A stretch of DNA of 64,000 nt from Lentisphaeraceae bacterium (GTDB taxonomy: Bacteria; Verrucomicrobiota; Kiritimatiellia; RFP12; DVOR01). Positions 1 through 8,500 of the stretch are shown here, piece after piece (within the stretch, counting starts at the first letter, position 1; every line of letters starts with the position of its first letter). Location of the stretch: positions 38,234-102,233 of the forward strand of contig SFJE01000002.1 of assembly GCA_004555175.1 (NCBI GenBank), written 5' to 3'. A program made the translations under genes and the position numbers. Below the pieces are notes generated by a model. The model saw only the letters and a list, made by a program, of their open reading frames with translations. It did not search any database and was not told the DNA's origin.

Positions 1-1
1 G

Positions 2-100
2 TTCGGGCGCGCCCCCTTTGTGCGGGTGAATGGCGAGATTATCGCCGAGGCGGACGAGGGGAAGATCCTCTCGGCCATTCGTGCGGCTCTTGAGCAGTAA
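2..100 (+). CDS. C-terminal end of a probable NuoE-like thioredoxin-fold [2Fe-2S] subunit (partial)
   Basis: Only the last 32 codons lie in the window; the frame is open from base 2 to a TAA at 98-100. The visible tail reads like the end of the NuoE/HydC family, where an Ala-Pro pair is followed by a strand ending in VNGE and then a short amphipathic helix. In that family the subunit passes electrons between NADH or formate modules and a hydrogenase or complex I. The gene ends 28 bases before the [FeFe] hydrogenase, so an electron-donor subunit of that enzyme is the natural reading. No cysteine ligand falls in the visible part. The family call therefore rests on the tail and the neighbour. 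Confidence 0.45.
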   Translation, partial: FGRAPFVRVNGEIIAEADEGKILSAIRAALEQ

Positions 101-128
101 TTGAACGCGGACAAAGAGAGGAAGTGTT

Positions 129-1571
129 ATGGCTATCCCGATGATTAGCGAAGCCGACCGCCTGCGGCGCGAGGTGCTGGCCTATGTGATTAAGGCTGTC
201 AAGGCCGGAACCTATGGCGACATTGACCGGATCCCGATTAAGATGCGCCCGAAGGGGCAGCCCTTCTCGCGTTGCTGCATCTATAAGGACCGCGCAGCCC
301 TGCGTTATCGTTGCATGTCCGCCCTCGGCTTCCGCGTGGAAGATGAAACCGATGAGCTTAAGACGCTCCAATCCTACGCCGAGGACCTAAAGGATAATCC
401 GCCGGCCGCCGACCCCTTCCTGACCATCTTCCCGGACGCCTGCTCGGCGTGTATGGAATCGCAGATTATGGTCACGAATATGTGCCGCGGCTGCTTGGCC
501 CGCCCCTGCACCAATATCTGCCCGCGCAAGGCCATTCAAGTGCGCAACGGCCGCGCGCGCATCTCCCACGAGCTGTGCATCAACTGCGGCAAGTGCGCCG
601 AGGTCTGCCGCTACCACGCCATCATCCAGGTCCCGCTCGCCTGCGCCGATGCCTGCCCCGTGGGCGCCATTGGTAAGACCGATGACGGCCGCGTAACCGT
701 CGACCACGAAAAGTGCATCCGCTGCGGCAAGTGCATCAAGGCCTGCCCCTTCGCGGCCATTATGCAGAGTAACCAGGTGGCCCATGTGGTCCGCGCCATC
801 GCCGAGGGCAAGAAGGTCATCGCCCTGGTCGCCCCCGCCATCAATGGCTTCTTCCCAACCGAGCCCGGCAAGCTCTACACCGCCCTGCGCCAAGTCGGTT
901 TCTCGGCGGTCTACGAAGTGGCCCGCGGCGGCGATGACACCGCCATTGCCGAGGCGGCCGAGTGGGCCGAACGCAAGGCCGAGGGCGCGCCCTTTATGAC
1001 CACCAGCTGCTGCCCGGCGTGGATTGAGTGCGTGGAGCGTCATATCCCCGAGCTCAAGCCCTACGTCTCCTCCACCCCCACGCCGATGGCCTACACCGAT
1101 AAGCGCGCGAAGGCTGACCATCCGGACGCGGTGACCGTCTTCATCGGCCCGTGCATGGCCAAGCGTACCGAAGCCCACAAGCACGGCTCGCCCGACTATG
1201 TCATCACCGCCGAGGAGATTGGCGCCTGGTTGATGGCCGAGAACATTCAGCTTGACGACCTGGAAGCCAGCGAGCCCGAGCTCTCCGGCACCCAGTATGG
1301 CGCCGAGTTCGCCATCAGCGGCGGCGTGGCCAACGCTGTGGCCCACTATCTGCCCGAAGGCGTCCCCACCCCGACGGTCTTCAAGATCAACGGCCTCAAC
1401 AAGAAGAACATCGCCCTCCTGCGCGTCTTCGCCAAGACCAAGAAGGCCCCGGCGGAGATTATCGAAGTGATGGTCTGCCCAGGTGGCTGCGTGGCCGGCC
1501 CCTGCGCCATCAACACCCCCGAAGACGCAGCCAAGCTCATCCAGTCTCGCCGCCCTGAAGGCTTCAAGTAA
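129..1571 (+). CDS. [FeFe] hydrogenase, monomeric group-B-like, with N-terminal ferredoxin domains
   Basis: A 480-residue iron-only hydrogenase catalysing reversible proton reduction or H2 oxidation in the cytoplasm. All three H-cluster signatures are visible. L1 is TTSCCPAW (Cys294, Cys295), L2 is GPCMAKRTE (Cys342), and L3 is VCPGGCVAGP (Cys450, Cys454). Ahead of them lie Cys-rich ferredoxin segments from about residue 105 to 210, including CINCGKCAEVC and CIRCGKCIKAC motifs, which should carry [4Fe-4S] clusters wiring the active site to a partner. The L2 GPC and the N-terminal domain order resemble group B enzymes more than the group A type; that subgrouping is by eye. A good ribosome site (GAGAGGAAG) precedes the ATG. 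The gene stops two bases before the next start, so it is translated in one unit with the genes downstream. Confidence 0.9.
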   Translation: MAIPMISEADRLRREVLAYVIKAVKAGTYGDIDRIPIKMRPKGQPFSRCCIYKDRAALRYRCMSALGFRVEDETDELKTLQSYAEDLKDNPPAADPFLTIFPDACSACMESQIMVTNMCRGCLARPCTNICPRKAIQVRNGRARISHELCINCGKCAEVCRYHAIIQVPLACADACPVGAIGKTDDGRVTVDHEKCIRCGKCIKACPFAAIMQSNQVAHVVRAIAEGKKVIALVAPAINGFFPTEPGKLYTALRQVGFSAVYEVARGGDDTAIAEAAEWAERKAEGAPFMTTSCCPAWIECVERHIPELKPYVSSTPTPMAYTDKRAKADHPDAVTVFIGPCMAKRTEAHKHGSPDYVITAEEIGAWLMAENIQLDDLEASEPELSGTQYGAEFAISGGVANAVAHYLPEGVPTPTVFKINGLNKKNIALLRVFAKTKKAPAEIIEVMVCPGGCVAGPCAINTPEDAAKLIQSRRPEGFK

Positions 1572-1572
1572 G

Positions 1573-2919
1573 ATGGCTGGCGATATCGCCTGCATCGGCG
1601 CCGGGTACATCGGCGGCCCCACAATGGCCGTCATTGCCAAGATGTGCCCCGAGCGCCAGGTGTGGGTGGTAGATTGCGACGAAGCAAAGATTGCCGCCTG
1701 GAACTCCGAGGAACTCCCGGTCTACGAGCCGGGCTTGAAGGAAGTTGTGCTCGCCTGCCGCGGGCGCAACCTCTTCTTCTCCACAGACATTGCCGGGGCC
1801 ATTCGGCGTTGCGACCTTATCTTCGTGGGCGTGAACACGCCAACCAAGACCTTCGGCGAAGGGGCGGGCTACGCCTCGGACCTGCAGTTCTGGGAGGCGG
1901 CCGCGCGCACCATCGCCGCCGAGGCCAATGGCGACAAGGTGGTCATCGAGAAGTCGACCCTGCCTGTGCGCACGGCCGACGCGATGGCCGCCGTCCTGCA
2001 CACCCACCCGGAACACACCTTCACCGTCCTCTCCAACCCCGAGTTTCTGGCCGAGGGGTCGGCCATTGAGGACCTCCTTCACCCCGACCGCGTGCTCATC
2101 GGCGGACCCGAAACGCCCGCTGGCCGGGCCGCCGTGGCCGCGCTGACGGAGGTCTATGCCGCGTGGGTCCCGCGCGAGCGCATCCTCACCACGAATGTGT
2201 GGTCGAGCGAACTCTCCAAGTTGGCCGCCAATGCGATGCTCGCCCAGCGCATCTCCTCAATCAACGCCTTCTCGGCCCTTTGCGAGGTGACCGGGGCAGA
2301 CGTTGACGAAGTGGCCAACGTGTTGGGGATGGACCGCCGGATTGGGCCGCACTTCCTCAAGGCCGGCCCCGGCTTCGGCGGCTCGTGCTTCAAGAAGGAT
2401 GTCCTGAGCCTGGTCTACCTCTGCCGCCAGTTCGGCCTCACCGAGTGCGCGGACTACTGGGAAGGAGTCATCCGGATGAACGAGCGCCAGCAGCGGCGCA
2501 TCGTCGAGCGCACGGTCCACGCCCTCTTCAACACCCTCTCGGGCAAGCGCCTGGCCCTCTTCGGCTTCGCCTTCAAGGCCAACACCGGCGACACGCGCGA
2601 GACCCCGGCCTTGGCCATCGCCCGCCGCCTCCTCGAAGAGCGCGCCCAGCTCGTCATCACCGACCCCCGCGCCCTCCCCAACGCGCGGCGGGACCTCGCG
2701 GGCGAGGCGGTCGACTTCTGTGAAGACCCCTACCGCGCGGCTGAGGGGGCCGATGCCATCCTGATCTTGACCGAGTGGGCCGAGTATCGCGCGTTGGACT
2801 GGGCGCGCATCTACCGCGCCATGCGCAAGCCCGCTCTTCTCTTCGACACGCGTAACCTCTTCGACCAGGCCGCCCTCAAAGCCCTTGGCTTCCGCGTCCT
2901 GGCCGTAGGCAAGCCCTAA
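1573..2919 (+). CDS. ugd: UDP-glucose 6-dehydrogenase, animal-like subfamily
   Basis: A 448-residue enzyme that oxidises UDP-glucose twice with NAD+ to UDP-glucuronate, a precursor for capsule or exopolysaccharide sugars. The N-terminus has the Rossmann motif GAGYIGGPT. The catalytic cysteine is Cys272 in GFGGSCFKKD, preceded by FLKAGPG and followed by VLSLVYLC. The GGPT and the block around the active cysteine look more like the metazoan/plant form than the common short bacterial Ugd. The frame is open upstream to 1483, but that stretch overlaps the hydrogenase in another frame. The ATG at 1573, one base after the hydrogenase stop, begins directly with the Rossmann fold and is the chosen start. 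The sugar transferase downstream fits a shared role in envelope polysaccharide. Confidence 0.92.
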   Translation: MAGDIACIGAGYIGGPTMAVIAKMCPERQVWVVDCDEAKIAAWNSEELPVYEPGLKEVVLACRGRNLFFSTDIAGAIRRCDLIFVGVNTPTKTFGEGAGYASDLQFWEAAARTIAAEANGDKVVIEKSTLPVRTADAMAAVLHTHPEHTFTVLSNPEFLAEGSAIEDLLHPDRVLIGGPETPAGRAAVAALTEVYAAWVPRERILTTNVWSSELSKLAANAMLAQRISSINAFSALCEVTGADVDEVANVLGMDRRIGPHFLKAGPGFGGSCFKKDVLSLVYLCRQFGLTECADYWEGVIRMNERQQRRIVERTVHALFNTLSGKRLALFGFAFKANTGDTRETPALAIARRLLEERAQLVITDPRALPNARRDLAGEAVDFCEDPYRAAEGADAILILTEWAEYRALDWARIYRAMRKPALLFDTRNLFDQAALKALGFRVLAVGKP

Positions 2920-2931
2920 GGGATTCCGCCA

Positions 2932-3378
2932 ATGACCTCCTCTGACCCCGCAGCCGAGGCCGCCGCGCTCTTTACCGGCGGCTATTCTTGTGCCCAAGCG
3001 GTCCTCGCCGCGTGCGGACCGGCCTTGGGGCTCGACCGCGCCACGGCCCTACGCCTGGCCAGCGGCCTCGGGGCCGGTCTGGGCGGTCTGCGCGAAACCT
3101 GCGGGGCCGTGACGGCGATGGCCGCGGTGCTCGGTCTGCGCCACGGCACCACCGAGCCAATGGATGCCAAGACAAAGGCCGCCCTATACAAGGAGGTCCA
3201 GGCCGCGATTGCCGACTTCGAGGCCACCTTTGCCACGCACAACTGCCGCGAGCTCCTGCGCCGGGCCTCCATCGAGAAGCAAGCCGGCGTGGCCCCGGAG
3301 GAGCGCTCGGCGGCCTACTACGCCAAGCGCCCGTGCGAAGCCTTTGTCCGCTTCTGCGCCCAACGCGCCCTCCAATAG
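2932..3378 (+). CDS. C_GCAxxG_C_C family redox-associated protein
   Basis: A 148-residue cysteine-containing protein of the C_GCAxxG_C_C family. Features of the family that can be seen are GYSCAQAV near residue 18, a glycine-rich stretch followed by ETCGAV around residue 62, and later single cysteines in NCREL and the C-terminal KRPCEAF. The family is common in anaerobes and is thought to bind metal or do redox chemistry, but no reaction is firmly assigned. It lies 12 bases after ugd and 6 bases before the sugar transferase, so it is co-transcribed. Its most likely link is with the hydrogenase at the head of the unit rather than with sugar metabolism. Confidence 0.75.
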   Translation: MTSSDPAAEAAALFTGGYSCAQAVLAACGPALGLDRATALRLASGLGAGLGGLRETCGAVTAMAAVLGLRHGTTEPMDAKTKAALYKEVQAAIADFEATFATHNCRELLRRASIEKQAGVAPEERSAAYYAKRPCEAFVRFCAQRALQ

Positions 3379-3384
3379 CCATCT

Positions 3385-3897
3385 ATGCCGCGCGCGCTAG
3401 AACTCTGCCTGGTGCTCATGACCCTGCCGCTCTGGGGCGCGGCCATTCTCCTCATCGCGCTGGTGCTGGCCTTCGACCGGCCTATCTTCTTCCGCCAAGC
3501 GCGCCCCGGCCTCTACGGCCGCCCCTTCACCCTTATCAAGTTCCGCACGATGCGCCCGGGCCCCGAGGCCGACGCCGAGCGCCTGACGCGCCTCGGCCGC
3601 TTCCTCCGCGCCACCTCGCTCGATGAACTCCCCGAACTGCTCAACGTCCTGCGCGGCGAGATGGCCCTCGTCGGCCCCCGCCCGCTCCTGATGGCCTATC
3701 TGGCCGAATACACGCCCGCCGAGCACCACCGCCACGATGTCCGCCCCGGCATCACCGGCTGGGCGCAGGTCCACGGCCGCAACGCCATCACCCGCGCCGA
3801 CAAGGTCCGCTACGACCTCGACTACATCGCCCGCCGCTCCACGGCCTTCGACTTCTACATCCTCTTCCTCACCATCTTTCACCTGCGGGGAAACTAA
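3385..3897 (+). CDS. Bacterial sugar transferase (undecaprenyl-phosphate sugar phosphotransferase type)
   Basis: A 170-residue protein covering just the catalytic domain of the bacterial sugar transferase family (the WcaJ C-terminal half, PglC-like size). It should move a sugar-phosphate from a nucleotide sugar onto undecaprenyl phosphate, the first step of a polysaccharide or glycan chain. Visible hallmarks are one N-terminal hydrophobic helix (about residues 7-28), FIKFRTM-like IKFRTMRPG, the block SLDELPELLNVLRGEMALVG with PRPLL, and the C-terminal RPGITGWAQVHGRN. Its stop codon overlaps the next start (TAATG). With ugd upstream it suggests a surface polysaccharide or glycan function, and with the CAAX protease downstream a possible tie to an exosortase system. 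Confidence 0.88.
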   Translation: MPRALELCLVLMTLPLWGAAILLIALVLAFDRPIFFRQARPGLYGRPFTLIKFRTMRPGPEADAERLTRLGRFLRATSLDELPELLNVLRGEMALVGPRPLLMAYLAEYTPAEHHRHDVRPGITGWAQVHGRNAITRADKVRYDLDYIARRSTAFDFYILFLTIFHLRGN

Positions 3898-4790
3898 TGC
3901 GCCACCTCTACGCTCTCCTCCTCACGCTCTGCTTCGCCCTGGCCGCCCCGCTCCGCGCCCAGCCCAATCCCTTCGAGGCCTCGGTGGAGACCGTGCGCGA
4001 AAACCGCGTCCCCTTGCGCATCCACCCGGCCAACAACCTCCAGACCCTTCAGGCCACGCTCAACGGCAAGCCCTGCACCCTCCTCTTCGATACGGGTGCC
4101 TCGCACACCACCTTCAACGATGCCTTCATTAAAGCCGCCTTTCCAGACCTCCCCCGCCAGCCGCTTATTCTGCCAGGCCAAACCAACGTCCGCCAGCGGC
4201 CCGACCTCATTCCCGTTGCCTCCCTCTCGCTCGGCAACACCACTCTGCGCGACTTCTACGCGATGGTCCTCCCCCTCGACCACCTCTCGCGCGCGGTCGG
4301 CACCCCCATCGACGGCATCCTCGGCGCTAACTCCATCGCCTACGCCCCCTGCCTCATCTCCCTGCGCCAAGCGGCCGTCACCTGGGCCCCTTCCGCCAAC
4401 GCGCTCCCGGCGAACTTCGCCGCCGCCCCCGAGCTCCCCCTCGCCCCCGAGTGCGCGCCCCTCGCGCCCATCACCCTCCTGGCCCGCCGCACCCCTGAGG
4501 GCGCCCCCTGCCCCCTTTTGCTCGACACCGGCTCCTCCTACACCTTCCTGCCCACCTCCTTCTGGCCCGCTGCCGAGGAGACCCTCGCCCTCGCCGCCAC
4601 CAACGTCAACGCCTCCAACCAGAAGCGCTACCGGCGCGGCCAGCCCGGTTCGCTCCTCCTCGGCGAGTGTTCGCTCCCCATCACCCCGCTCTTAACCGAC
4701 CAGAACCACCACCAAATCGGTGCCGACCTCCTGGCAAACTACGACCTTTTCGTCGACTTCCGCCGCCGTCTCCTCAAGGTGCTCCCATGA
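3897..4790 (+). CDS. Secreted retropepsin-like aspartic protease with two D-T-G lobes
   Basis: A 297-residue protein with a clear N-terminal signal peptide (about residues 1-21, ending near LRAQ; no lipobox). It carries two retropepsin active-site motifs: DTGAS with Asp65 and DTGSSYTF with Asp210. Retropepsin-like bacterial proteins usually have one such lobe and dimerise. Two lobes in one chain would make a pepsin-like pseudo-dimer acting in the periplasm or outside the cell. Each motif is preceded by the hydrophobic strand typical of the fold. The start overlaps the sugar-transferase stop by one base, and the stop overlaps the next gene's ATG (ATGA), so the three genes are translationally coupled. 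The substrate is unknown. Confidence 0.75.
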   Translation: MRHLYALLLTLCFALAAPLRAQPNPFEASVETVRENRVPLRIHPANNLQTLQATLNGKPCTLLFDTGASHTTFNDAFIKAAFPDLPRQPLILPGQTNVRQRPDLIPVASLSLGNTTLRDFYAMVLPLDHLSRAVGTPIDGILGANSIAYAPCLISLRQAAVTWAPSANALPANFAAAPELPLAPECAPLAPITLLARRTPEGAPCPLLLDTGSSYTFLPTSFWPAAEETLALAATNVNASNQKRYRRGQPGSLLLGECSLPITPLLTDQNHHQIGADLLANYDLFVDFRRRLLKVLP

Positions 4791-5473
4791 CCCCTGCCAC
4801 CCGCGCCCTCGTCCTCCCCTTTGCCCTCTGGATCGGTGGCATCGTTCTCCTCCTCTTCCCGCATAGCTACGACGCGCCGGCCTACCTCTACGCCGCCAAG
4901 ACCCTCCTCTGCGCCCTCGCTCTCCTCGTGCTCAAGCCCTGGCGCTATGCCCCCTGCGCCAAACAGCGCGGTGACCTCGCCCTCGGCCTCCTCGTTGGCC
5001 TAGCCGTCTACGCCCTCTGGGCCCTCCCCGAAAGCACCCCGTGGCCTGCCGTGACCGCCTGGTACCGCCGCTGGCTCGTAATGCTCCCCGGCGCACTCCC
5101 CGATTATAGCGCCTCCTGGTGCTACGCCTACCCAAGTCACCCCCTTCTCGCCCTGGTCAAACTGGTCGGCTCGGCCTTCGTCATCGCCCCCATCGAAGAG
5201 TTCTTCTTCCGCGGCTGGTTGATGCGCTCGCTCACCCAGCGCGACTGGCAGGAGCTGCCCCTGGGCAAGGTCTCCACCGCCGCCTTCTGGGCCACCGTGG
5301 CGGTCTTCGCCTTCGAGCACGACCGCTTCCTCGGTGGCGCCCTTGCCGGTCTGACCTACGGCGCCCTCGCCCGCAACACCAATTCCCTGCGTGCCCCCAT
5401 CATCGCCCACGTCACCACCAACCTCCTCCTCGGTCTCCAAGTCCTCCTCGCCGGCCACTACCACTTCTGGTAA
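4787..5473 (+). CDS. CAAX prenyl protease-related (CPBP) membrane protein, pepcterm_CAAX type
   Basis: A 228-residue polytopic membrane protein of the CPBP/Abi family of glutamic proteases. Catalytic motifs are seen: Glu137-Glu138 in IAPIEEFFFRGWLMR, a histidine in FEHDRFLGG, and HVTTNLLLG near the end. The C-terminal block ending in GHYHFW matches my memory of the CAAX-related family that accompanies exosortase/PEP-CTERM sorting systems. No exosortase or PEP-CTERM protein is in this window, so that link is inference. The ATG at 4787 lies inside the preceding stop (ATGA); the open frame extends upstream to 4667 but only across the previous gene. It is the last gene of the unit starting before base 1; the next gene has its own promoter. 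Confidence 0.82.
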   Translation: MTPATRALVLPFALWIGGIVLLLFPHSYDAPAYLYAAKTLLCALALLVLKPWRYAPCAKQRGDLALGLLVGLAVYALWALPESTPWPAVTAWYRRWLVMLPGALPDYSASWCYAYPSHPLLALVKLVGSAFVIAPIEEFFFRGWLMRSLTQRDWQELPLGKVSTAAFWATVAVFAFEHDRFLGGALAGLTYGALARNTNSLRAPIIAHVTTNLLLGLQVLLAGHYHFW

Positions 5474-5552
5474 TCCGCGCTCCCTGCCCGCGACGAAGCA
5501 ATCTCCCCGTTATGCATTTAGGGGCAAGTGAGTGCGGGAGCGGGTTAGGATG

Positions 5553-5561
5553 TGGTATACT
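5553..5561 (+). promoter_or_regulatory. Extended -10 promoter for the DUF2723-fmt operon
   Basis: TGGTATACT at 5553-5561 (within TGTGGTATACT) is an extended -10 element. No -35 is recognisable 16-18 bases upstream. The ATG lies only 7 bases after the hexamer, so transcription should start at or next to the start codon. The same 11-base string recurs before smc and the rpiB-glyA gene. Confidence 0.65.
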
Positions 5562-5568
5562 GCGCGAT

Positions 5569-8500
5569 ATGTCGAAAGCTAAGCGAGCGAACTTCTTGGA
5601 GAAGGTCGACCGGCTTGCCTTATGGGTGAGCGGGTTGACGGCCTTTGCGGTCTATCTCCTCTCGCTAGGGCCTTCAATTGGCATGGAGGATGCGGGGGAG
5701 TTGGCAACGGCAGCTGACGTGCTGGGGGTTCCGCATCCGCCAGGGTATCCGCTCTGGACGATGCTCTCGTGGCTCTTTTGCCGGGCCTTTGGGTGGGTGA
5801 CATGGCAGGGGTGGCCGAATCCGGGTTGGGCAGTGGCATTGGCGTCGGCGGTGGCGGGAGCGGCAGCAGTGGGGGTGCTGGCGGCAGTGATTTCGCGCTC
5901 GCTGAAGGCGCCGTTGGGGGCGTTAGAAGGGGGAGAGACGGTACGCGGAATTACGGGAATCGGGGCGGCATTGGCCTTTGCCTTCTCACCGGGGATGTGG
6001 TCGCAGTCAGTGATTGTGGAGGTGTATGCACTGGGAGCACTCTTTTTTTCGCTAGTGATGCTCTTGGCGCTAGATTGGCTCGTGCAGCGGCGTGGTTGGA
6101 CCTTGGTGTGGTTGGGGTTAGTCTTTGGGTTGGGGCTGACGAACTATCAGGTGTTGCTCTTGGCGGCGGTGCCATTGGGAGCGATGGTAGCGATTCGGCG
6201 GTGGCGTCTAGCGCGAAGTTTTCTCGCGGTGGCGATTCCGTTGGGGCTGACGATTTACCTGTTGCAACTGGGCGCGATGGAGAGCGCGGATGCACTTTCG
6301 ACGCCAGGAGCACCAGTGATTTTGCGGCCGGAGGCGGCCGTTGAGGTGCGTTATCCCGGGGCACTGGCGCCGGAGGCGGCCGTTGAGGTGCGTTATCCCG
6401 GGGCACTGGCGCCGGTGTGGCTCTATGGCGCGTTGGCGGGGTTGGTGCTGGGGATGGCCGGCGTGGCGTGGGCGCGGCCGCGAGGGCGGTGGTGGGCGTT
6501 AGGTACCTTGGCCGGAGCACTTGGCGCGCTCTTGGCCTTCTCGGCGTGGCGCTTTGCAACGCGGGAGGTGCCCGAGGGTTTTGCGGGAACGCTCTACGGC
6601 TTTGGTCGGGCATGGGTTGTGCACGCAGTGGCATTGGGGGGGCTCTGGGCGCTCTGTTGGCGGTGGCGGCGGGCGCGACGCTTTGCCTTTGTGGTGAGTG
6701 TAGGGCAGATGGGGGCGTTGGGGTTGATGGCGCAGGGGCTGATGATGGGGCTAACGCACCCCACAACGGGGTGGTTCTGGTGGCCAATTGTGTGGAATGG
6801 AGTGGTGTTGGCGCTGGCGTGGCGGCTCTTGCCGGGCGGAAAGTGGGTGGCCGGGACGATTGGGGCAGCCGAGGCCGGGCTCGCGGTCTATGGCTATATG
6901 CCGCTGGCTTCCGACGCGCTAAATCCGGGGATGAATTGGGGGTATGCGCGGACGTGGGAGGGCTTTAAGCACGCGGTCTCGCGCGGACAGTATGAAGCAA
7001 TTTCGCCGGCAAGCATCTGCTCGGTGGCCTATCTCCGGCAGCTGTGGGTCTATCTGGGGGACCTGCGGATGCAGTTTATGGGGCTAGGGATGACGTTGGG
7101 GGCGGCCGGGCTGGTGAGCGCGCTGGGCGTGGCGCGGCGGCGGGTGCAGGGTTATCGGGGAATGCGGCTGTGGCCGTGGGTGACGGTGGGGCTCTTTGTG
7201 ATGATGTCGGCGGTGTTGGTGGCATTGGCGAATCCGACGGGGGACATCCAAGATGGCTTTATTCAGAAGGTGAAGTTCATTACCTCGCACCAGCTCTTCG
7301 CGGTGTGGATTGGCTACGGTCTGGCTTTGGCGGCGGTGGGGCTAGCCAAGTGGCGCGGGACCCGCGCGGCGGCGATTGGAGCAGGCGTGCTGGCTGCAGC
7401 CGTCGCGTTGGGGCCGATGGTGGAGAACTTCCGCGACCGCGAGTTGGTTCGGCGCGTTGGGGCCGCCGAGCAGACGGGGCACGACTTTGGGTGGCAGTTT
7501 GGGGCCTACATGATGGGCGGGGCCGAGCAGATCTTGGCCGAGGTGCGCGCAGATGAAGAGCCGCTCCCGGATCCCTTCTGGCCGCCGCCGATGAGTCCGG
7601 GGGCAGTCTACTTTGGCGGGACAGATGCCGGGCGCTTTGTGCCCACCTACCTGGCCTATGCCGTTGGCTTCCGGCCCGATGTCTGTGTGCTCACGCAGAA
7701 TGCCTTGGCCGACCCCACCTATATGAATGTGGAGCGAGACCTCTATGGCGAGCAGCTCTGGCTCCCGACCGCCGATGAGGTCCGGACGGCCTTTACCGAT
7801 TACACCAATGCGGTCCTGGCTGGAAAGCGCACGTCGCGCGGGAAGATTACCGAGGTCAATGGGCGCGTACAGATTAGCGGCTCGGCGGCCGTGATGGAAA
7901 TTTGCGAGGAGCTGGCCCGGCAGATTTGGGAACGGAACCCTGAGCGGGACTTTTATCTAGAGGAGAGCTACCGGATGCCGTGGATGGATGCGGTGCTCGA
8001 GCCCGCGGGGCTGGCGATGCGCCTGCGGCGCGAGGTGGAGGGGCGCGACCTAGCGGCCGACCGCGCGCGGAATGATGACTTTTGGGATTGGATGGTGCGC
8101 CGGCTCATCACGCGCGCGGCTTATGGGCGGGACTTTGCCGCGCAGAAGAGCTTCTCAAAGTTGCGCTCCTCGCAGGCAGGGATTTATGCGCGCAACGGCC
8201 AGGCTGAGGCGGCCGAACGGGCCTTTGGCGAGGCGATGGCACTCTTCCCCATTTCGCCCGATGCCCTCTTCCGTTACCTGCAAGAGTCGCTCCTGCCCCA
8301 GGGGCGCTTTGAGGTGGCTGGGCGAATGTTGCGGCAGTATCTGCGCGTGGATCGCGGCAATACGCGAGCCTATGCGGCCCTAACGCGCGTGGAGGAACTA
8401 GGGAAGGCCGATGCCACCTTTCGCGCCCTGACCCAAAAGGTGCGCGATCAGCAGGCCACGACCGCCGACATCTGCAATTTGGCCCGCACGGCCGAGGCGC

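Noticed and set aside
5119..5568. 150-codon upstream extension of the DUF2723 gene
   Set aside because: It runs through the CAAX protease gene in another frame; the family domain starts at 5569, right behind a promoter.
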